Shown here: positions 1 through 10,284 of the stretch, one piece after another
How positions within the stretch are numbered: position 1 is the first letter of the stretch
Layout of the letters: each line of letters opens with the position of its first letter
Origin: Ricinus communis
Lineage: Eukaryota; Streptophyta; Magnoliopsida; Malpighiales; Euphorbiaceae
Reading direction: 5' to 3'
Assembly (NCBI RefSeq): GCF_019578655.1
Contig: NC_063258.1
Span: 30,446,802-30,510,801 of the forward strand
Length of the DNA: 64,000 nucleotides
Made by a program: the position numbers and the translations under genes
Notes under the pieces: model-generated
Told to the model about the DNA's origin: nothing
Databases searched by the model: none
Seen by the model: the letters and a program-made list of their open reading frames with translations, nothing else

Positions 1-961
1 ATATTAAACACCTTACCTTCCTTGCTTGTGGTTGCTACTAATGTTGAAGTTGATTCAACATTGTCCTCACTTGTTTTGGTTTTAGCAACAGGGGAAATCA
101 GGAAATTCTTAGCTTTCCTTCTTTGTGGTCCTCGATTCTGATCCCACCAATTTGGATAGCCTACAAGCTCAAAGCAACAATCTTTGATGTGGCCTGACTT
201 ATTACAATGAGTACATTTTTGTGTGGACTTTCTAATACCAATAGATGTCTTTGACTTGTTGCGAATCACCATAGCAGCAGCATCGGAGTCTCCATAGTCT
301 CCTTTTAATGTTACATGGCGGTTCTCCTCTCGTCGAATCAGGGCATAGCTTTCTTCTAGGCCTGAAGTAGACTCCTGACGTAGGATTTCTCTGCGAACCT
401 GCTCAAAGTGATCATCCAGTCCAGCTAAAAATATATGCACCCGTAGTCGTTCAATAGTTTTTTTGTACGCAACCACATCATCAGGATCCTTCATGACCAC
501 TTTGTCTCTGTGATCCAATTCCTGAAAAATTGCAGTTAGTTCTCCATAATATTCAGAGAGAGATCTTCTATTATGTTTGGCTACAAATGCTTTCTGGTTT
601 AAGGCGAAGAGTTGCAACTCATCACTGCCATTATAGAAAGCTTTTGATAAAGCAGTCCAGATTTCATGGGCAGTGGATAAGCGTAAATATCGCTTCATAA
701 TCTCTGGACTCATAGACATTAGCGACCATCTTTTCACCTTTTGGTTTTCAAAGATACCACTTTTCATACCCATCCTCCGATTCGGTGGTTTTATTTTTCC
801 GAATATAGGAAAGCTTTTCTCTTTCAAAGAATATGCATTTCCATTAGTTGAGACCATACATCATAATTTGATTCTGTAAGCGTAATTCCTGCATTGAATG
901 CTCCTTCAGATTGAATGATAATAGGTTTCGATCCAGATGGTTCACCATCTCTACCACTCAT
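1..961 (-). pseudogene. Degenerate copia gag (UBN2-type) with CCHC zinc knuckle
   Basis: Minus-strand translation from the ATG at 961 begins MSGRDGEPSG and soon meets an in-frame TGA at 826-824 (codon 46). Homologous sequence continues in other frames around 830-740, so at least two small frame breaks are present. Downstream, one frame stays open to the window edge and shows an LTR-gag core (blocks such as EIMKRYLRL, FALNQKAFVAK, SLSEYYGEL, HIFLAGLDD). A zinc knuckle CTHCNKSGHIKDCC (CX2CX4HX4C) lies near 175-220. The family is gag of Ty1/copia, which would package element RNA in cytoplasmic particles. This copy cannot make full-length gag without frame correction. Confidence 0.82.
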
Positions 962-1000
962 GTTGTTTTAAGTGTTTCAAAGCCTTTTTTTTTTTTGGTA

Positions 1001-1014
1001 GGCTCTGATACCAA
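1001..1014 (-). other. Retrotransposon primer-binding site (tRNA-iMet)
   Basis: The minus strand reads TTGGTATCAGAGCC next to the LTR. It matches the 3' end of initiator-Met tRNA used to prime copia reverse transcription in plants. Confidence 0.85.
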
Positions 1015-1016
1015 CT

Positions 1017-1202
1017 TGAAAAAAATAACCTAAGAATTAGGTTTTCATTATTGTATTCTGATATCAAAAAGAGATACATCAGCCTTATATTTATACTTAT
1101 ATGTAAGACTTTGATAGAAACTAAATAACAAACTCTTAATAGCTAGACTCTAAATTTAAAAGATAAATACTTATCATATCCTAACAACTCAAAATCTCAA
1201 CA
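1017..1202 (-). repeat. 5' LTR of the copia element
   Basis: This 186-bp LTR starts TGTTGAG and ends TTTTTTCA on the minus strand, giving the usual TG...CA ends. It contains a TATA-like TATAAATATAAGG. It abuts the primer-binding site with a two-base gap. The flank beyond 1202 begins ATAAA, a candidate target-site duplication whose partner lies outside the window. Confidence 0.8.
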
Positions 1203-4200
1203 ATAAAGTCTTGCTATACGATTAATAGATTACTAGATATATTTTTACTGAGTTTAGTTTTTTTATTAATATATATGTATTAATATTTTCTATTTTATAA
1301 TGTAATTGTTTATTTAATTTAACTTATTTTACTCATTTTAATTCAAAAATCTATTTTTTTATAGTTTTATTTTAATAAATTATTTTTTATTAATTAGAGC
1401 TAAAGGTCCAAAGAGAGAATATAGCATATTTTTATATTGTTGTATAACTTCTATTTATAAATATTTCTGATAAATTAATTCACATTTTCTAAATATGTGA
1501 GAAAAAAGCTGTTTGGATAATTAAAATTGTATAATAAAAGTATTTAATATCTCTACGGCTGTTAATTATTTAATTCAAATTGAAAATTATAACAACTCGG
1601 CTAATATAGTATTAACTTTTCCTGTGTGAGATGTAAACTTATAAATTGGATAAGAATATAAAATCAGCATTTTCTTCAATTATACAATGTAATTAATATA
1701 GATATTTTAATCAAATTCCATGTAAAACTCGGGTATCTAACAGTTGAATAGTAATGCCTGGGGAAGCCGACAAAACTCCCCCCAAAAAAAGTTTAATTCC
1801 GTACGGAAAATATAAAACCAAATTGCACGGCCAAGGTGAAACGTGTGACAGATCACGTGAGGAGGACAAATGGTAGTAGTCAAAAGCGGGAATGGTATAG
1901 TACACGTGGTTGGTGTCACAGTTGAGATGGCTGTTTCCTGACTGACACTCTATCAAAGAAGATGAAGATGCAGACCTAGACGTGGCAATGGATTTTGGAT
2001 ATGATTCCTTACCTTTTTTTTTTTTTTTTTAAATAAATTATTTTTAAGCCTTCTCTCGAGATCTCCATGATGCTGACTCTGCTTTTTATCTTTGCTTTCA
2101 CTGCTGTTTTTTCCCGGAATTTATAAGAAAAAAAACTTTTTTTTTAAAAGAAATCTTGAAGATTATCCTGAAGGAGCTACTCCTGTGTGGTGCTCGTATC
2201 GTATGGGCGTTTCTTTTTCATGTGCTCCTTAGGAATATTAGTGAATAGCTCTTAACATGTTGCATTCTTAATTGGTTTTTCTTTTTTGTGTTTATAAATG
2301 TAGATTAAAAGTGGTACATGAAATCAATTAAGAAAAAATGTTTTTCTTTTTTACTGATATGTTATTTATTTGTGTAATTTTTATATCAGCCTGAAATTAT
2401 TAATTTAATAGTAAACAGCAAAACAATATAGATATAAATATTGAGTGCAATATTAATTGAGATTCATATTCTATAAATTTTATTTTTAGTATTTAATATA
2501 TAAAATAATATGCTATTTCATATAATTACGTTTAAATATATCGATTAATGCATTTATAAGTAATTATAGATGTTCTTTAAAAAAATAAAAATAATAATTT
2601 TAAACAGAATTATAAATTGATACTCGAATCCTTCGAAATTAACTAATATAAAAATATATCCTATATAAACACTTTGCTTGCGCTGCAAGTTGATTAAAGG
2701 GTAAGGATTAGGATCAAAAGACAAACAAACACTGCCCATTAGAATGTAGTTACGGAAAAAACCAACAAGTAATTACCCAATTTTTTAATTAATATAGGGA
2801 AAATACATTAAAATGCAAGACTGTCCAAATTTAGTTGAAGATACTAAACTTTTACCTAAAATTAGTGGGTTAGGTAGTCCAAGTCATAAAACAGTTACCA
2901 AGATATTGTTCGTTGGGAAGGAATGGAGTTGTTCTATTGCAAGTTCCTCGGTCCATGTTTTAAGGTCTTGTGTTTAGGATGTGTCGCCCAACATGTCACA
3001 TTATCCACTGTTCCAAAATTGATATCATTCGGATCACAATAATAAATAAATAAATAAATAAACAAATAATTTATCATCCGCCTGCTCATCTTGTTTCTAT
3101 TTTCTTGTTATTTTATTACGTCTAACAAATTATGTGTTCAACGCCACTATTCAGAAAGACTATAGTCAACTATTTGTTAAACTAACATTATAATTACCTT
3201 TTCCTATATAATTAATCCATTATATGGCTCAACAATATTAACCTTCGTAATTTGCGATATTCAATTATATATTTTGAATGAATGGATTGGCTCTTTTTAT
3301 TCTCATATTTATCTTAGATATTATAGGTATTTGTATAAGCCTCGCCATGGAATTAAATATAATTAAAATTTTATTATTCAATAAATATTAAAATTTTAAT
3401 TGAACTATTTTATAGAATTTTAACTACTTAATTTAAGATTAAAATGAAAAATGATCAACGTAATTTGTTATATTTAAAGTAAATATGAGAGAACTAATCT
3501 CGAAATAAATAATATTAAAAATAATTTTATAAAAATAGTACAGAACAAGTTTCTTGAATATATATATACAGCATTACTAATTTAATATATCTTTCTCCCA
3601 TCTTTAAGATAGGCTATTGTGATTAGGTAGTTAGTGAGTATGTTTAAGAGAAAACAAAAAGAGAACAAACAAACAGTGAATCCATAATTGGCATTTGGGT
3701 TACATATATGTTTTTTCATATATAAATAGAATTCTTATAAAATAAATGTCTCAACAATTTTAATACAATTAGATATCACGGTTATAGTCTTGATAGATAT
3801 AACACATCAGGTTGGGTCATGAGCTCGAGAAAAGTTGGTAATAATAAGGGCAACCCAATATTTAGCAGAGAAAAGCGTATAGGCCCAAGTTTAATCCATG
3901 CAGAGCATCAGATTAGAAAATTGGTAACGACAGCAGAAGCCCAGAATAGTTCAGATATTTGTATGTGGTGCGTGGGTTTGGGCAAAAAGCAAAAGAGAAT
4001 GAATGAGTAATCAATGATGAGAAAGTGATGAAAATGGATTTTGTTTTGGACGTTTTTAGTCATTTGTCCTATAGACACATTTTTGAAGATGAAGAACCGG
4101 TGGTGGAGAGATGATAACACTACCTACATTAAATTACGTACACCAATTTCCACTCTTTCTTTCCTGTTATCAACCTTAAAGCATCTCATGGACTTTTTTC

Positions 4201-4243
4201 CTTTGCTGCCTTCTTTTTCTTGCTTAACTAAACCAATCAAAAT
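1203..4243. other. AT-rich intergenic region upstream of the sigma-factor gene
   Basis: No gene can be supported here. It holds poly-T tracts (about 2016-2030), an AAAT microsatellite (about 3040-3062), and a cluster of ACGT elements (ACGTGT at 1841, CACGTG at 1854 and 1903). Short open frames are random. The last few hundred bases are probably the promoter and 5' UTR of the sigma-factor gene. Confidence 0.6.
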
Positions 4244-7200
4244 ATGGGCTTCGGCTTTAGGCTAAATCTCAAGTTGGATTTTCCTTTTCATTCTCCTAAT
4301 TCACCTTCCAGGCTCTCTTCATCACCATCATCATCTTTTGGTGAGTTACTTTTGTTTTTGTTTTTTCTCTTTTCTTTTGTAAATATTCATTTTATTTTAC
4401 TATGTTTCAGGTTAGACCATTTCTTGATGTAAAACTGAAAACTGAATTGATTCACTTGCTGGTCTTGTTCACAGCTAGCTGGATAGCTATGACCTGATTA
4501 TCTTTTGGATTTATGGGTTTTTACACTAGCAGCTAGGCAAAACTGTTTTTTTTTTTTCTTCTTTTAATAATTTTTAATATTAGCTACAGCTAGTGGGAAT
4601 GTTATGCCGATGTTATTGAAGAGAAGAACTATGAGTTTTCTAACACGGATTCGAATTTTAAAATGTGCACTATCTATGATTACTAGTTCCTTTTGTCCTG
4701 TTTTCTTAGTGATGTTCTGTATTCATTTGAAATTGCAAGAGTTATTGATATTCTTAATTTAATGTTAATGGCTATTGATTATAAAATGGTATAGTTAGAG
4801 GCAGGGAGGCTACTAGCTATCAGTCAAGATTGTCTTTTCTGTCTGTTATATCTGAAGAGGGTGACATTGCTCATAGAGATCCTTTAAAGACATATGCTTA
4901 TTCATATGCGGTGCAAACCGTAGAGAATGAGCATTCACAAGGGGAGGGATTTAAGGTTTGTGACTATATTAGTTATTGATTCGTAGTTTAGCCCTAAATT
5001 AGATGTATGTGTTTTTTACTTACTTGATAGATACTGTTATCACAATCTTTTTCAGGTGAATTTTGGCAAGAGATCTCACTTTGGCTTAAATATAATTGGT
5101 GATGCTGAAGTGTCTCTTAAAGAGGACATTTTTGTCTCACCTTCAAGCACAAAAGAGAGGACTTCGCGCTTTAGTTTGTTATTGGAAAATCTCAATATCT
5201 TAGAGCAGTCATTTGCTGATTCAGATGCATCGAAGTTGGAAGAGGACATTCTGCTACAATTAGGAAAGCTTGGAGCTCTAAAACTATTCAATACATGCCT
5301 TACAAGAACTCTTGAAACCACAAATGTTTTGGAAGTGTCAGATGTTCATACTGAAATTATTGGAGAATGTAATATAAATGGCACGTCAATTAATAATCAG
5401 ATTAAAGTTGTTGTCCACACTGCAAAAAAGGAAGAAAGAAAATCTAGAAGAGAAAGAGCCTCGGCAAGAAAAGGCCATAAATCTCCTTCTCTGCCATTGC
5501 CTTCCAGACCCATTCAAAGTGGTTCTGAAAAGCCTACCGTTTCTTCTGGCAAGAAAGCATCAAAATCAAAGAGTAGGAGATTGATAATTGCTCGAAATGA
5601 GGCAGAAATGGCAAGGGGAATCAAGGTTATTGTAAACTTCTATTCGATGAGATAGACTGTGCTTCCTTTCTCATTTTCAAGGATTTTCTTTGGTAATTTC
5701 ACCCTATACCCTTACAGGTGCTTGCAGACTTGGAAAAGATCCGAACTACTTTGGAAGAGGAAACTGAGCGAGTAGTCAGCTTGAGCTGCTGGGCTGAAGC
5801 AGCTGGGCTTGACGTGAAGGTACTGCAGCAGCAGTTGAGTTTTGGTTGGTATTGCAGGGATGAGCTCATTAAGAGCACTCGCTCCTTAGTTCTATACTTT
5901 GCCAGAAATTATAGGGGTACGGGAATAGCCTTGGAAGATTTGCTTCAGGTATGTCTACTACTTCTCATTTTATTTTTTCTATGCTTAATTTTAGTTATGG
6001 ATTCGTTTACACTCTGAATGGTAAATAGCCTTGTTCTTTAAATGTTCACATGTGTTAGGATCATTATAACAAATATTGTTTTTAGATTAGGACATCTTTC
6101 TCATAATCTCAGCAGAATGGGTTAGACACAGTTTTATCAGATTAACTTTCTTTTCCTCCTTTGGCAACTGAAATTAAAGTTGCACAGCAGTTTTATTTAT
6201 GGTTAAGTGAGAGCATCTCATCCTGGATGATGATAGAACTTTTCTCATGTAGACTCACTGATACTCTTGATAGGTAATTGCGGACAAACAAACTGATTTA
6301 CTGACTGTAGCTTTGAAGCTACGGCCAGGTAGTTGATATGTTAGTAAAAGTTAAATCTGGTGATAGAAAGGTATCAAGGTCTTAGTTACTTCTGCCCTTG
6401 CCAAGAATTCCATTATGGATGATCACTTCTTGAAGTGCAACTATTTATTTATGATATTTAAACTTAAATTATCAGTGGAGCGTTGTGAGTAGAATATCGT
6501 TATGCATAATTATGTTATGTGCTTGGGAGAACCATGCCTCAAAAGCTAGCCATTGAGGTGGGAGAGCCGGAGTCCATTTATATTCCTTATTGAAACCCTG
6601 TAGTTTCAATGTGGGGTCCAAGTCTCATACTTTGTCAACAAGGATCATAACAACTCACTAATTCGCTAGTCTCGGTGCCCACATTGGATGGTTTTGTGCT
6701 AGTTAAATCTAGACCCGGATGAGCACTACAATACCAAAGTCAGCACCGTGCCGCTTGTGTGCGGTTAGGAAGTATAGTGTGTGGCTCTGATACCAATTGT
6801 TATAAACCTTGAGAGTACCACTCCTCAGAAGCTAGCCATTGAGGTAGGAGAGTTCAAGTCCACATAAATCCCTCATTGAAATCCTATACTTTCATGGAAT
6901 TCAAAGCCCATACCTTGCCAACTACGATCATAATAAATGATCACCTCTTAATTGAAAACTCTCCCAAGGGGCTGCTTTTTCTCCTGCTGTAATTGACCAT
7001 TGTATGAAGTTCTCATAGATTGACATAGATAGATGGAGGAAGAAGAAAAATGGGAATGGAATGCTTTACAAATATGGCTGACATACATTTCTGAATAGTT
7101 TTCTGCTAGACCTTATCAATTTTATTTCCATTCTTTCAGGCTGGAAATCTGGGAGTCCTGGAAGGTGCAGAAAGATTTGATCACACAAGGGGATACAGAT

Positions 7201-8110
7201 TCTCAACATATGTACAGTACTGGATACGGAAATCAATGTCAAAGATTGTGTCGCGACTTGCTAGAGGGATCCAAATTCCTGTATGTTCCTCTAAGTGTTT
7301 GAAATATTTTAGCATATTAGTAAGATCTGCAGTTTAGTTTTGTTGATATCTTCTGTGTTTCTCTTGTTAGTGCACATTAAGCCGTGCAATATATCAGATA
7401 CAAAAAGCTCGAAAAGCCTTAACCACCAGCAATGGGAAATACCCAGATGACGATGAAATTGCTAAGTACACAGGTCTTTCTTTGGCTAAGATCGAATCAG
7501 CTAGCCGATGCCTTAGAGTTGTGGGTTCAATTGATCAGAAAATTGGAGAGTCTCTCAATGCAAAGTATTTGGTATATTTTAAATCTCTGCTAAATCTCTG
7601 TCTCTTTCTCTCTCCCTGGACCAACCTCTCCTCTTTTTCGTGTTAGCATTCATATTTCTTGTTCCGTCATTTTATCTGGAGTCATTTTCTAAAGGTTGAA
7701 ATTGTTTTGTTACTGTTCATTGAGTGCAGATACTTGAATGAATGGTACATTGGGAGTCCATTTATTCTTTCTATTCATATTCTTATAATGAAACTTCTAA
7801 ATATAATATATTGATTGCAATGGTGAAGGAATTTCTCCCAGATACCTCGGTTCAGAGCCCTGAAGAAGTTGTCATGAGGCAACACATGATACAAGACATG
7901 CACAATCTTTTAAGAAGCTTGGATTCAAGAGAAAGGCAAGTGTTAATTCTTAGATTTGGGCTCAATGATTATCAACCCAAATCACTTGAGGAGATTGGGA
8001 GGCATTTCCATGTGAGCAAAGAGTGGGTAAGGAGGTTAGAGAAGAGAGTTATGACGAGACTTAGGAACGAAGAAACATGCAGAAACTTAAGACATTATAT
8101 AAATTCATAG
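4244..8110 (+). CDS. SIG3: Plastid RNA polymerase sigma factor, SIG3/sigC type
   Basis: This sigma-70 family factor would direct the plastid-encoded RNA polymerase to chloroplast promoters. Seven coding exons close in phase: 4244-4340, 4795-4955, 5056-5625, 5718-5948, 7140-7280, 7371-7571, 7829-8110, giving 560 residues. The N-terminus is Ser-rich and lacks acidic residues, as in a chloroplast transit peptide. A basic Lys/Ser/Arg stretch lies at about 205-260. Region 2 (about 300-400) includes WYCRDEL, LALEDLLQ-like and [12 protein letters not shown] blocks; region 3 is about 401-467; region 4 (about 495-550) has [12 protein letters not shown] and the helix-turn-helix [20 protein letters not shown]. 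Length and the MGFGF start fit SIG3/sigC as I remember it; SIG4 or SIG6 are the alternatives. The last acceptor (AAG before 7829) has a weak pyrimidine tract, but phase and homology demand it. Intron 4 (5949-7139) carries a TRIM element. Confidence 0.87.
6513..6652 (-). repeat. TRIM 3' terminal direct repeat
   Basis: Left copy of the terminal repeat; it corresponds to the 3' LTR because the element is on the minus strand. It is visibly diverged from the right copy by substitutions and small indels. Confidence 0.75.
6798..6935 (-). repeat. TRIM 5' terminal direct repeat
   Basis: Right copy of the terminal repeat, abutting the primer-binding site at 6783-6796. It corresponds to the 5' LTR of the minus-strand element. 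Confidence 0.75.
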
Positions 8111-9472
8111 TCTCCACTTTTATCCTAAATGCTCTGATAATACCTGGTTTTGGAGTTGGGCTTAAAAAATCTTGAGTCATCCTATCATGCTCGATGCAAC
8201 ATAGGCTGGTTAAATTTGGTTCGACAGCTCTCAAACGCCCTCGAGTCATATCCATTTTCAAGAGCTTGAAAACATGCATCAAACCAGAAGGAGGTCGCCT
8301 TTCAATTGATTTAGTGTTTATCAATCAGCCTGCCTGACCATCGTTCCTTCTTCGTGTACCTTGAAATGCATTTTACCTGATTTAATAGTTAATAATTCAT
8401 CATTCACATAAAGTCTGCCTTTATAGTAAAGTTTTCCTTTTGGCTTGATAAGAAAAAGTATAATTACATTATATATATATTTCATTCTTCTGTGTTCTTT
8501 TTCTTAGGTGAGGTTAATGTATATTAATAAAATTTTTAATATTTCTTTGAGCCTATACATTTTGTTTGTACCATTTCATGTGGAGTTATACTTATCATAT
8601 CCTATGAGATACAGTGTATTGTTTGCAGTATGTGTAGGATCTCTGTTTCACATGATTTGCCTTCATAAAAGAAGCTGTTTTATTGCTAACTGGACATGCA
8701 TATATAAATATGTATTTGGCCTCATTGATATTCAACTTTCCATTGTGCTTGGATCTTGGTCCTCATTGTCTCCATGCATGGTTAGTGATCTGCATCTGTT
8801 ACACTCTGGGTTATGTCATACCTTCCGACTGCATTAAGTGCTGTTAAATCAAACTCTAGGTCTTGGACTAATCTTGGTTAGTAGCTTTGGCTTATAGCTT
8901 ATTTCACTTTAAGTAAACATAAGTAGCTAGCTTTTTAGCTTCTTACATAATTCTGGTTATGCATTATTAGTAATTGGAAAATATACAAACTGTCATAGAT
9001 TATTAGGCAGTATTGTAATTTGCTTTGCCAAAGAGACTGCACAAAAACATTATCCACTGATAAAAATCAGATATTTATCCATTTCTGTAGATAATTCAAA
9101 TCTAATCAGATTATCAGTGACAAGTTCTTAAAGACGTCACCAGAACAATAACAAAGTGCATTAATTATTAAAAAGAAAAGCCAATCGAGGATTAAAAAGG
9201 AAAAACTATAAATCAAGGATTGCCCAGTTCATTTATGAGATTTTAAACAATTTTCTTATTTATATTCTTTATCTATTATTTATTAATAATAGTGGTAGTT
9301 CATCATTTTTATATCCAATAATTAAAATTACTATTTGTTATTATTATTATGTAGTTTAATACATTGAGAGAATCGAAAAATTTAAAATTTAAAATTCTTT
9401 TACTGTTATATATTTCAGCATATTTATGAGAATTAAAAGCAAATAGAAAAATAGAATAGCATTATTTTACTG

Positions 9473-9480
9473 CACGTGTC
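9473..9480. promoter_or_regulatory. G-box/ABRE-like element upstream of the glycine-rich gene
   Basis: The sequence CACGTGTC matches both the bZIP/bHLH G-box core and the ACGTGKC ABRE core. It lies about 800 bp before the ATG. Function is inferred from the motif only. Confidence 0.35.
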
Positions 9481-9985
9481 AGCTGCTTGCACTAGGAAGT
9501 AAAAGCTTCAACAAATAAATAAGAAAATGACTTTACCACCCGCAGAGTTTCCGCGTAGCAATAACTAACCCCCCCAACAGCCGAACTCCTTTTGACTGTT
9601 TGCCGTTGCGTTTGCAAATGACGCCACACAGACGGCTTACTTACCACCACGTCCCCGCGCTCTCTACACCACCATCTTCTCCATTTGGTTTTAGCTCCTC
9701 CACGTTATGCGCCTATGTACCCTGTGACCGCGCGTGTAAATTTTTTGACTCTGAACTATTAATCCCATGGAACTGTTTTTAAACCATTCCCACGTCCGTT
9801 TGATCTTTTCGTTGCTAAATTAGCAAGTGATTTAAACGCTCTTCGAATTTGCGTGGGATTTACTCTAACTTACCCAATCAAGAACGTTCACGTCCACGCT
9901 ATTTCCTACGTGAGCAAGCCCTATTGGCTACTTCTATAGAAATTCGAAAACATATTCCAACAATTAACTGCCACGAATTCAGACC

Positions 9986-9991
9986 CACGTG
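9986..9991. promoter_or_regulatory. G-box (CACGTG) in the proximal promoter of the glycine-rich gene
   Basis: A perfect CACGTG lies about 300 bp before the ATG and just upstream of the TC-rich tract. Motif evidence only. Confidence 0.35.
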
Positions 9992-10036
9992 AACCTGACC
10001 ATTTCTTATCATACCTTGATCCTCAGCCAATAAAGT

Positions 10037-10064
<28 letters not shown>
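10037..10064 (+). repeat. (TC)14 microsatellite, probable 5' UTR or core promoter
   Basis: An uninterrupted TC run lies about 220 bp upstream of the ATG of the glycine-rich gene. Such Y-patches are common near plant transcription starts. Confidence 0.8.
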
Positions 10065-10068
<4 letters not shown>

Positions 10069-10284
10069 TTTCTGTGCCTTTGCCTTTGCCATCTGCTAGA
10101 GAGAGCACTTTCTTTTCATTTCCTCTCGAAAAACTAAAATCTAATTGCAGAAGATAGCAATTTTTTTTTTTTTTTTTTTTGCGTTTTAAATAAAAACAAA
10201 AATATCTATGGTGGTTTTAATGTTGATATCTCAATCTCTACGCTTCAATTTGCAAAATCTCTAAATGACTTTCACGACCAGTGA

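Larger units (their letters stand above)
1..1202 (-). mobile_element. Ty1/copia-type LTR retrotransposon, 5' end only
   Basis: The right end of a copia-like element lies on the minus strand and is cut by the left window edge. Seen in order on the minus strand: an LTR at 1202-1017, a primer-binding site reading TTGGTATCAGAGCC (initiator-Met tRNA type) at 1014-1001, a leader with an A-run, then gag from an ATG at 961. The protease, integrase and reverse transcriptase parts would lie left of position 1. The gag reading is broken, so the copy is probably non-autonomous. The family is clear from the primer site plus the CCHC knuckle; the lineage within copia is not. Confidence 0.88.
6513..6935 (-). 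mobile_element. TRIM (terminal-repeat retrotransposon in miniature) in SIG3 intron 4
   Basis: Two similar direct repeats of about 140 bp flank a 145-bp core with no coding potential. Left repeat 6513-6652 starts TGTTATGTGC and ends ATCATAACA; right repeat 6798-6935 starts TGTTATAAAC and ends ATCATAATA. Both contain AAGCTAGCCATTGAGGT or a one-base variant. Directly inside the right repeat the minus strand reads TTGGTATCAGAGCC, a Met-tRNA primer site, which fixes the orientation as minus. The flanks AATTA (6508-6512) and AATGA (6936-6940) match at 4 of 5 bases and look like an aged target-site duplication. Size and structure are those of TRIM elements. Confidence 0.82.
8111..10284. other. Spacer: SIG3 3' UTR and promoter/5' UTR of the glycine-rich gene
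   Basis: No gene is supported. The first part should hold the SIG3 3' UTR. From about 9470 GC content rises and promoter-like elements appear: ACGT boxes at 9473 and 9986, a long TC tract at 10037-10064, and a T-run near 10161-10181. Upstream ORFs sit at 10208-10264 and 10265-10339. Confidence 0.6.

Noticed and set aside
1711..1956. 81-codon minus-strand open frame
   Set aside because: No recognisable domain; it overlaps promoter-like ACGT elements and is within chance length.
2068..2127. Short frame MMLTLLFIFAFTAVFSRNL like a signal peptide
   Set aside because: Only 19 codons, no continuing exon that I could join with confidence, and AT-rich surroundings.
8508..8837. 109-codon open frame after SIG3
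   Set aside because: Hydrophobic low-complexity translation in AT-rich 3' flank with no homology that I recognise.
9899..10108. Minus-strand open frame with Glu-Arg repeats
   Set aside because: It is produced by reading the TC microsatellite on the other strand.
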